A stretch of DNA of 64,000 bases, taken from NCBI GenBank assembly GCA_026745465.1, contig JACYXH010000695.1, positions 767,501 to 831,500 of the forward strand, in the 5' to 3' direction. The notes under the pieces are model-generated. The model was not told where the DNA came from, did no database searches, and saw only the letters and a list, made by a program, of their open reading frames with translations. How positions within the stretch are numbered: the stretch's first letter is position 1; each line of letters opens with the position of its first letter. A program made the position numbers and the translations under genes. Positions 52,743-64,000 of the stretch are shown here, one piece after another. Source of the DNA: Lota lota (Eukaryota > Chordata > Actinopteri > Gadiformes > Lotidae).

Positions 52743-54606
52743 CTCTGTTGGTCTGATTCTTTTCTTTTCCTTTGTGAGCCAAAACTTCAATGACAGCGAA
52801 AAAAACAACAAAAAAACGAAACAAAATATGAATATTCAATAAATGGACGGCCCGGGTATACAATTTGCCCCTTCACGAAATACGATATTAGCTAAACACA
52901 TTTGCATACGTCCAAATATTAAAAATTAAATAAATAAAAAGTCACAATAGCTTGTACGATCACGCACCATGTGCTCGCTGTGTCGATCATAACAGTCCTT
53001 TGATACTGTGAAAATTGGTAGGCTTACTTTTCGAAGAAAATTTCACAAGTTGTAGTTTTTGCCATGCATTTGCTTTTGCGTCAAATGAACAACAGTTCAG
53101 GAGTTTGTTTTCTAAAACGTGGCGCTGGCAGATTCCGAGGTAAACAGTTGTCCAAGAACCAGACTCCTAGTCAAACGCATTTCGTTCTGTTGTTGTTGTT
53201 TCTTGAGCGCAAAACTAGGAAATTGCATGGAGGGACCATACACAAAAATAGAATACCGCATTAGCCTCCACCCTCCGCGCTGTTTGACAGCTGTCTTTAG
53301 AAATTGATAATTCCGCGCGTCTGTAACGCTTCAATGCACTGTCCCATCCCTGAGATTCTGTCCACACAAGGACGCCTTGGAGGAGTGGCCGTACGAAGGG
53401 GGAGCAACCACACAAATCAGTCTGTTCCTTGTATGTGCAGTAGTGGGCTGTCCCGTTCAGCTGTCTGGAACACGTGACACGCGGCACACCACGCCCCGCC
53501 TTCCATACGATACACAATAGCTGGTCTTCCAGTGTGGAAAATTGTTGTATGTTCTGGCGTATCCCAAAATGTGTGCCAACAATGTTGCCATGAAGCACGT
53601 GCAACAAGAAGTTGAATACCTCAAAACAGATAATGAATCCATGAAAAGCACAGCTAGGTAGGACTACATCAATGGAGTGACTTAGAATAATGTGTTATTT
53701 TGTTTCAGTCTACATAGATTTAAAATAAAGTTGTTTATTTATATTCTTTGCTGTGCAAATCACTTACTGCTGTACACGTGTCACATTTCCCATGTTGCCA
53801 ATACATCTTATTTCACTCCACCCTCTCTTTTCTCAGTAAAGTTAGCAACATGATGCTAGAATGACAAGGTACAATGCTGTCTGCATTATCATCGTACATA
53901 GGATTACAAACAGATTTCAATTAGACTTTTATTCATTATTGTTTGTTTATAAAAACACACGGCCCCCCACACATGAGCATATTTATTGAACACTGCAGTA
54001 GGGATCCCCTGTTCCCAACTGAATGCCAATTCCAGAAATAGCAGCAGTGCTACATGTAACATCAGCAACGAGCCATCATGCCAGCTCAAAACATGCAAAT
54101 GATAAAAAGAGTCAGAAAATGTTTGTGTGAGAACATTTGAATTATTGGACGTCTGGGGTTGTAATAATGTTTCAACTCATTAAAAAAGGTAGACTTTTTT
54201 GCTTGCCTTTACAATAACTATCCCTGGTTTGCTTTGGTGGGTCACAATTTGTTGGTTGCAATTTCCTACTACAAATAAGATTGTTGGCACGTTGTTGATA
54301 TAATCTATAGCTCATGTCTTCATGCACAGCATAACATTTTTTTCAATAGATTTAACTACAACAGACAATTAGACTATGTATTGCCAAGAGTTACAAAATA
54401 TGCACATAAAACTGCATATCTTTTTTGTAAATTTATAATACTCTCTCCAACTAACAACGTAACTTAATTGATATAAATCGTTACCAACAAGTGAACACTG
54501 ACATTTACAGCCACTTCAGTAGTCTGATACAGCCATCTTGATTGAATCCTGTCGAGCAATTTTGCAGTGTTGCACTGAAAAAAATCCATGCCTTCTGATC
54601 TGATTC
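52743..54606. other. TBC1D4 5' flank and COMMD6 3' flank
   Basis: 1.86 kb between the TBC1D4 start and the COMMD6 stop. It should contain the TBC1D4 promoter and 5' UTR (towards 52.8-53.6 kb) and the COMMD6 3' UTR (from 54.6 down to about 53.95 kb). No TATA box is obvious; the sequence is not repeat-rich. Confidence 0.5.
53982..53987 (-). terminator. commd6: Candidate poly(A) signal of COMMD6
   Basis: AATAAA on the minus strand, about 620 nt past the COMMD6 stop. A second copy lies at 53933-53928. Both are plausible for a 3' UTR of 0.6-0.7 kb. Confidence 0.45.
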
Positions 54607-56690
54607 TTATACCGTCTCCAGAACCGCCGCCATCTCCTTAAACTGCTTGTGAAAGTTCTGCAAATAATATTTTTTATTATTTATACTAATAATGACCAGG
54701 CCTGAATTTGTTAAAAATCATATTGCCATGGCTGATAATTATGCGTGCATAAGTCACACAGTAACACAGACAAAGTTCAATGCAAATATAGGAAATATTA
54801 TCAATAGTAATAATATGTACCTGAAACTGTGGAATGGTCATCTCAAAAGACTTCTGACTAATCTGTCCAGAAGGCTCAGCCATCTTCAGCAGCACAGACA
54901 CAAAAGGCGAGTTCAGAGACCGACATGTATCTGAGCTCACCGCCATGCCAAGTTTCCACTGCATGTCCACCAACTAGACAAAGGGGCAAAACAAACCAGT
55001 TACATACCAAGCTTGTGACCCAGTACTCATGCCGTTTGAAAGCACGAAAGCAATATCAAGGCTGATCTACTTGCGTACAAAAATGAGAATTTTTATGAAA
55101 ACTACTGATGGAAATAGAAAGCAAACGCAGACCAGGGACTATATCACATACATGCATATCATAATATTGAGAATAGTTGGACAATTAGATCTTGAACTGT
55201 GTTTTTAGCCTGCCCAATGCAAATTAATGGAGGGTCAAAACGGGGTGCGGTCAAACTACAAAAGGGACACAATATTTTGGAAATTCCTTTGTGCATGTAT
55301 TTGATGGTGGGGAGTTGGAATTGAATATGCAAAATGGCTTGAAATATTGCATTACAGTAATCGGAATGGAACGGGCACAAAGTGATCACCTGCATTAGTG
55401 GTTGGAGTATATGAATAAAAACAAACATGCCTGTCCAATGCTAAGCATGGCCTGAACCTCCTGCTGAGTATGGACTAGTGGACCATGCTTGGTCCAGAGC
55501 TTGTGCACAACCTGCAGGGAGGCTTTGGGCCACTGGCTACAGCCTTCTTCCAGCTTGGACACCAAGTCTCCTGCAGAGAGGTTGCTCTTCCCCGCTGACC
55601 TGCATCATAACATGACATTCATTCATTCATATATTGAAATTTGTATAGAGAGATACGTTTTACTTATTAAACATGTTTATATTTGCGCACATTCCATCTT
55701 TTTTTTTTTATAAATTATAACCATATACATGTTCAATATTTTAAATAGTAACAGCTGAATAGATTTAGCTACGGGACCTGCATGCAGTTTAGCCAAAGAA
55801 ACATGAAACCAAAAAAAGTACCTGAACGTCAGCATGAGAAATCTGACAATGCTCTGCAAAGCATTTTCATCGAGATTCAATCCATTTCTCTGAAATGTCT
55901 GCCCAGAATAAGAACACACGTAAGAAAGAGCAACCTAAAGCGGTGATTTGGTCAGAGTGAAGATAAAATATACTCACGTTAGAGATTTGAGATGAATCCA
56001 CCCCCCTGGTGAGGCCTTGAAGATAACTCAAAATGTGCTGACACTGTAAAGTTCACAAGACTATCAAAACCACAACTTTTGGTGAAGCCGAACAGCAAAC
56101 AAGGAACATCTGCTCAAAATAGCATATTTTTTTTTACAATATGTGTAAATCACATACTGATTTATGAACAATTGGATGTATTGGTATAATGTGTTATACC
56201 TCAAATATATGTATTTAAAATTAGACAATGTATTGGTTTTACGAGAAAAAAATGACTTACTGTATCCGTTAACAGCTCTAACGAAAGTCTCCCAATGTTA
56301 CCTACTACTTCGGTTGCGCCTGAAATACAAAAACAAAGTGATTGATCCTCATTAACTATACTACTGCTTCACCCACTGAGAATATTATAGCTTTTGCAAC
56401 AACAACAAAAAATCCCACCACTGTCTAGGGTGGTTCTGGGAGAGAAGTGGAGATCCTGACCATGCAGGCAGCTGTGTTATGTGTTATAATACTTGACCGA
56501 ATGTCCGACCAGACAGCAATTTGCATACCACGCAATTACGTTAATGAGAAAGTATTGCTTAGCTTAAGGTTCACATTTAGCCTGAATATGCTAACTCTTT
56601 TCAGTAGCATTATCTTTAGGGAACAACAAGAAAATCGTCTGTTAGAACCTTAAGTTCAAACATACCGTTTGATGCATCAAGTCCCGGCAT
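54607..56690 (-). CDS. commd6: COMMD6, COMM domain-containing protein, complete, 7 exons
   Basis: Exons 5' to 3': 56690-56666, 56319-56261, 56043-55978, 55898-55822, 55599-55431, 54973-54821, 54657-54607 (600 nt, 199 aa). The C-terminal COMM domain is clear: VDMQWKLGMAVSS, KSFEMTIPQFQ and FHKQFKEMAAVLETV, close to human COMMD6. The helical N-terminal domain (residues 1 to about 125) is present; as I recall it, the human protein is much shorter, so fish seems to keep the full ancestral architecture. COMMD proteins assemble in the CCC/Commander complex for endosomal recycling and modulate NF-kB. Intron 5 uses a GC donor (CAG|GCATGT at 55430); the only nearby GT would shift the frame. The gene is head-to-head with UCHL3 and runs the same way as TBC1D4 upstream of it. 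Confidence 0.95.
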
Positions 56691-57296
56691 CTTAAATATC
56701 CGATAGCTGAAAATGTGAAAGACTAGGAACCTAAAATCAGATGAAACGGAGTTATCGTCCGTTGTTTTAAATGCAACAGAGCTCCCCCTGCGACTTCCAT
56801 ATGTCAGTGTGACACACCATCAACAATGCATCAATTATTTGTCTAAACAATTGTAATATATACACATATATAAAAATAAATAAACTCAATGTTATAAATA
56901 ATGTGAGAGATGTGCCAGTCCGTAAAGTAAAGCTTTGGGCGTCCACTTCTGGAAAACAGATCACGTGACACTGGAATGTTCCAAAGCCCAGTGAATTAAC
57001 TCAATGCATGTTTAATACAAATGAGAATTTTGTTTTAAAAAATCAATCTTTATAACTAAATCAATATATTAAAATATACAGAAGGGCATAATTAACGTTA
57101 ATTTAGGTATTTATACATAACCTGACATGAATATCATGATTTAAAAAATAAACACCCCCCAGTATTACCTACGTTTCTGCGATACGGAAGATACGGAAGC
57201 GCATGTCAGCTGTCAAACCAAACAGGCTGTCTGAAAATCTGCTACCAATCTACTTTGTTACGGTTAAGAAACACATTTGTGAAACCATCGCCAGAT
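56691..57296. promoter_or_regulatory. Shared head-to-head promoter region of COMMD6 and UCHL3
   Basis: Only 606 bp separate the two start codons, which point away from each other. The interval holds a palindromic E-box TCACGTGA at 56961-56968 (USF/TFE-type) and a tandem ATACGGAAG at 57182-57190 and 57191-57199, each with a GGAA core like ETS/GABP sites, about 100 bp before the UCHL3 start. No TATA box is obvious on either side. That it works in both directions is inferred from geometry. Confidence 0.6.
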
Positions 57297-59278
57297 ATGG
57301 ATGGCAAGCGTTGGTTACCTCTGGAGGCCAACCCAGATGTAAGTATTACAATCATTATTGAGAAGCCATTCATAAATGTATTGTCATTCATTCACATTCG
57401 CGGAACGCCATATCATTTAGCAACTAGAACAAAAGCGTGAAGTGAATGTGGCTAATGTGATAAAGATCGTTTAACAATGTCCATTTGTTTTGTTTTTCCT
57501 TCTAGGTAATGAACCAAGTAAGTATTTAAAAGTGATTTGATTAGAATCTTCGTGAAGGGCTGGTCTACCGTGGTTGTGAGTAAAATAAGTTTGTAGCTTT
57601 TGAAAAGTGAGCTAACATGTTATGTCCCCAGACTTGTTTTGCACGCACCGCACCTCTCGTTCAACTGTCGGGCATCACACATGTTATAATAGCATCCCAA
57701 GCCCTATTTGAGCATGTTCTTAATTCCATTATTATTCGTATTAATTCCATAAATACATTTTCTGACCCGTGCCATCTACAGCATTGCATTGGGTTATGTT
57801 TATGAGAAGTAGCAGCTGCATAGACCGTTTATGGTCCTTTAATGTTTATTTCCCTTTTGTCAGTTTCTTTGTCAGTTGGGCTTGCGTCCAAGCTGGCAGT
57901 TTGGGGATGTTTATGGGTTGGACCCAGAACTCCTCAGTATGGTACCAAGACCAGTGTGTGCTGTTCTGCTCCTCTTCCCAGTGACAGAGAAGGTAACGTC
58001 CCTTTGTACAATTGTAGCTTATAACCGGTATTAAAAATGTTGTACTCATATAGCAAATCAATTTGGACCCCAATTCATTAACTAATCATTATTCATTAAT
58101 ATTATAAAGATTCTACCAAGTTTGACATTTTAATTTTAACCCATTGCATTCAAATATGTCCAGTATGAATCATTCAGGTTGAAAGAGGAAGGTAGAATCA
58201 AAGAACAGGGGCAACAGGTGTCTCCTGATGTGTACTTCATGAAGCAAACCATTGGAAATGCCTGTGGTACAATCGGATTAATTCACGCAGTGGCAAACAA
58301 CCAAGCTAGTCTGGAATTTGGTAAGTGCTTAACATCTATTTGTACTACCATCCCTATGAGTAATAAAATGATATTGTTGTTGTTGCCACGTTGTCCTGCT
58401 CACTTTAGTAATTCCACATTCTGTCTTCTGTAGAAGCAGATTCTCCACTGAAAAGGTTTCTGCAGGAATCCTCTAAATTGAGCCCAGAAGAAAAAGCAGC
58501 CTTTTTAGAAAAAGATGAGGTAGGATATGCACTGCTGAGCAAAGTTTGAGAAAATGTTAAGAGATTCATCTTTTTTTATGGTGTAACTATCTCATCCAAT
58601 GCTAACTAAATAATGTAAACATAAAATTAAAAAACTGTAAAATGTCTACCATGCATTCCAGAATATACGTGTTACACACGAATCAAGTGCACAGGAGGGG
58701 CAGAGTGAGGTAGGCAACAAATTGTACCTGTAAAAAATATAAATAAAAAGTAGATGTACTTTATTATAAATTTCCCAACTTAACATTTTGCATCGGTTGT
58801 GATGGACCGATATGTAAGACGTCTGTAAAAATCGATCTTGTTTTCAATTTTCAGACCCCAAGCATAGATGATAAAGTAGACTTGCATTTCATAGCTTTTG
58901 TAAACGTCGGAGGACAACTGTGCGAACTAGGTACGTTTTCTGCCATCTAATTACATGTTCATATAATAGCGCGTACAGACATTTCCGAATCGAATATTGA
59001 TGAAAATCGGAATTTTTGTGTAACGGTCTGTTTTGCCTAGATGGCCGCAAGCCTTTCCCCATCGTCCACGGAAAAACCTCTGAAGACACTTTCCTGGAGG
59101 TAAAATAAAAACAAGGCACCAAGATGCATGTTCACAAGATGGATTGCAGTCAAATGCTATATTTCATGTTGTATTGTGTTCCAATGTCCTGCAGGATGCC
59201 GCAAAGATGTGCAAAGTGTTCATGGAGCGAGACCCAATGGAGCTTCACTTCACAGTTATTGCCCTTTCCAAAGCTTGA
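57297..59278 (+). CDS. uchl3: UCHL3, ubiquitin C-terminal hydrolase L3, complete, 9 exons
   Basis: Exons: 57297-57338, 57506-57517, 57864-57992, 58164-58320, 58434-58519, 58662-58709, 58855-58930, 59041-59099, 59195-59278 (693 nt). The product is 230 aa, the same length as human UCHL3. It is a papain-like peptidase (family C12) that removes small adducts from ubiquitin and NEDD8. Catalytic residues fall at the human positions: Q89 and C95 in [13 protein letters not shown]169 in VDLHFIAF, and D184 in LDGRKPFP. The N-terminus [10 protein letters not shown] and the [17 protein letters not shown] stretch are typical. UCHL1 is excluded by the RWLPLEANP start and the 230-aa length. Exon 2 is only 12 nt (VMNQ), with consensus splice sites on both sides. 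Confidence 0.97.
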
Positions 59279-61401
59279 AGCCTGTACGCTTTCTTGTTTA
59301 TGACACTTCCCTTCCACACAGAATATTTCAGAATACAATTATACTGCCAATCATTTGCAAGTGCTGACCTTTTGAAAGAAAATGTAAATTTTTACAAAGT
59401 AAAAATTAAAGCACAGCCAAGATACTGAAAATATATTTAAAAGAAGGAATATTTCAATGATCTTCCATGTGTTATGCATTGATTGTGAGGTTTTCAAAGG
59501 AATTCAAGTTTGTTGTGCAACTAAAGTACTTACAATTAATTCTAAATGCAAATTCACTGTTGAACCCAGTTTAAAACACAATCGGGCTGCCAGGATTGAC
59601 ATTAACACTATTTTATGTCAATTCTGAAAATAAAAATTTTGAGGCTGTTGAAGATTAAAATATAAGAAAAAAATTGCTCATTACCATTACAAAAAAGTAT
59701 TGAGCTGTATAAAGCTTGAATTAAACGGAATGCATACTTTGCAATCAAATGCAGCTACTGTAAACAGTGATGCACTGAGAAACGTGTTTAAAACAGCTTT
59801 ACTGCACAATGCCTGGAAAGTTGATTTATTCAAAAGTTAAGTTAAAATCTTTTGGCAAGATCTTTTTTCTTTATTGAGCTGGAATGTGTGTTAAATAGAA
59901 ACCAATGAATGACAACCAGATTGTGTAGACATTTTGTTGAAGCACATCTAACATTAAATCAAGAAATGGCTGTATACAAATGTGGCGTCGACTCCAGCAC
60001 CCAATTAATCATTTCTTCTGGCAGACAAAAAGGTGTAACCCAGCATGGTTTAGACCACTTGATTCTTTTCTGACTTAAAGTTTAGTTTACTTGTTTTTAG
60101 TTGGTAAACTATTATTTTACTAGCCTCTCTTAATGAGGTTGAACCTGACAAGTGGCAACATTTCTGTGTGAATTTATGGTTTGTTTAGTCATGTCTACTT
60201 TTGCTGTCTATATAATGATGTGAGATGATGAAACTATCCAAAACATTGTTGATTACCTCATTAGTTTTGGCGAAATGCAGAATGTTTAAATATTCTCTGC
60301 TTATTGATATTACTTATTTTTCCTTGAGCTCAAGCTACAAAGCTAACAAAAAGGGAGTAAGGATTTTGTACCAATCAATCAATTCCAATATAGATCGCAT
60401 GTCCAAGCGCCTTATCGAGTAGTTTGTCCTAGAAATGGTTATTACATTTTCTCATTTTCCAGGTGAAAAGACTAGTGTCTATATTGATTGATTATCTCCA
60501 GATACATGTTTTTGTAATTGATTCCCAAATAGGATGGTTTGAGTTGTTTTATGACAGGGCTTAGGTAACAAGAACCATGGATAGTACCTAAGGAAACTAT
60601 TATGTCATTAATCACTGTATTAGCCAGGATCCACCTCATTGGTTACAGAAACCGCAGCATTGATCTTAATGTGTTTTAAGAAAACATTGGTTCAATCTCT
60701 CTTATTTGTTTAGGTTACATCACCATAACCAAACAGCCTAATGGATGGTCGTCCGTGACCCCAGTGCCTCTCTAACAACGTGGAGATGAATGCTAATGAA
60801 GTACCTCTAAACCAGGAATTGTGGGTGGTCTCTTAACAATGTCCGCTACATTAGCTACATTTGTACACTTAATCAATTATTGTGTGATGACATATACTTA
60901 ATCAATATTATTAATAGGCCTATGTTAATTGAAATATATAAATACAATAGTACAAAATGCCATCAAAACTTTTGATGTGCTACATATTTGATTCTGACAA
61001 AACACTGAGCTTTCTGCAAGCGTCGGCAGGTCCAGTGCAACAGGCGATTTACATGATTTCATAACCAGGTCAATGGCAGAGAGACCTCTGTCCAGCTTGA
61101 TAACAAACTGTTTGTGACGAAATCTCAACCATAGGCCAACTGGTGTATATGCACACTATGTAGTTGTATACAGTATAATCTACGCCTAAAGTTAGTCTAC
61201 TTAATGGCCTATACCCATACAATTAAGAAAAATGCCCACCATAGTCAGTGCGGACATACCCTTCTTCCAAACATTATATAAGATTCCCCCCCCACCCACC
61301 CCCCACCGCTTCCCCTTCCCCTATGTCGCCATTCTGCATCGATGTACAAGATAACCACATACGTCTGACCCGTGTGTCAGGAGTTAGGAGTGAGCAGGGA
61401 T
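59279..61401. other. UCHL3 3' UTR and spacer before hemopexin
   Basis: AT-rich DNA. The first 130-350 bp should be the UCHL3 3' UTR. Beyond about 59.65 kb I see no gene; a C-rich stretch at 61287-61303 precedes the hemopexin promoter. Confidence 0.5.
59405..59410 (+). terminator. uchl3: Candidate poly(A) signals of UCHL3
   Basis: ATTAAA lies about 130 nt after the stop. A canonical AATAAA follows at 59629-59634. Either or both could end the transcript. Confidence 0.45.
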
Positions 61402-61426
61402 GGGGGGGGGGGGGGGGGGGGGGGGG
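61402..61426 (+). repeat. Poly-G run, 25 bases, beside the hemopexin promoter
   Basis: An uninterrupted G25 tract sits between the upstream intergenic DNA and the TATA box. Such runs can form G-quadruplexes and are length-variable. Confidence 0.9.
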
Positions 61427-61439
61427 ACGACATACACAA

Positions 61440-61448
61440 TATATAAAG
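61440..61448 (+). promoter_or_regulatory. TATA box of the hemopexin gene
   Basis: TATATAAAG lies 127-135 bp upstream of the hemopexin ATG, a plausible spacing for a liver-type TATA promoter with a 5' UTR of about 100 nt. A 25-base G run (61402-61426) ends 13 bp upstream. Confidence 0.6.
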
Positions 61449-61574
61449 GCTCTTCCCTGACCGGTGCTAGTCTGCCCTGTATATACTTCACAGGCCTCTC
61501 CAGTTTACATACTCTCCCCTCCCTCGCTACGAACCCCACCCAGGACCCAGGAGCACTTCAGTTAAAGGACCACC

Positions 61575-63976
<2,402 letters not shown>

Positions 63977-64000
63977 GTGAGTGCTGGGGTACCATTGGGG

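Noticed and set aside
55427..55430. GT donor 4 nt downstream of COMMD6 exon 5
   Set aside because: It would shift the reading frame before the conserved COMM domain; the GC donor gives the family sequence.
57297..59278. Assignment as UCHL1
   Set aside because: Length of 230 aa, RWLPLEANP start and synteny with COMMD6 indicate UCHL3.

Overview
The window looks like a teleost fish genome. It holds multi-exon, spliced vertebrate genes, a fish-type hemopexin (Wap65) gene and an extreme density of dinucleotide repeats (AC/GT and AG/CT), poly-G/poly-C runs and tetranucleotide repeats. Such tandem-repeat density is known for gadiform (cod-like) fish, so a gadiform is a reasonable but unproven guess.

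Layout. Bases 1 to about 26,000 hold no gene I can support. They are intergenic DNA dominated by microsatellites, with a few unexplained structures (a degenerate ACGTT/GCGTAA-rich array, a perfect 13-bp stem-loop, a minisatellite and a possible orphan exon). From 52,742 down to 26,315 on the minus strand lies a complete 23-exon TBC1D4 (AS160) gene. I traced every splice site in phase; the predicted protein is about 1,256 residues. COMMD6 (seven exons, 199 residues, one GC-AG intron) follows on the minus strand at 56,690-54,607. UCHL3 (nine exons, 230 residues) runs the other way at 57,297-59,278 and shares a 606-bp head-to-head promoter region with COMMD6. From 61,575 to the window edge lie the first six exons of a hemopexin/Wap65 gene on the plus strand; the rest lies outside.

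The order and orientation TBC1D4(-) COMMD6(-) UCHL3(+) match the human 13q22 block, so this is ancient conserved synteny. Hemopexin next to UCHL3 does not match the human arrangement. The genes do not form a pathway: TBC1D4 is a Rab GAP in insulin/Akt-controlled vesicle traffic, COMMD6 is a Commander/CCC and NF-kB-related adaptor, UCHL3 is a deubiquitinase/deneddylase, and hemopexin is a secreted heme-binding plasma protein.

The most interesting signals are repeats placed tightly against splice sites and a promoter. TBC1D4 exon 7 is flanked in the transcript by complementary (GU)n and (AC)n tracts. A hexamer array supplies the pyrimidine-rich stretch before the last TBC1D4 exon. A 25-base G run lies just upstream of the hemopexin TATA box. 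Others are short mobile elements in TBC1D4 introns and a histidine-rich N-terminus in the hemopexin. No search tools were available, so family assignments come from recognising protein sequence.
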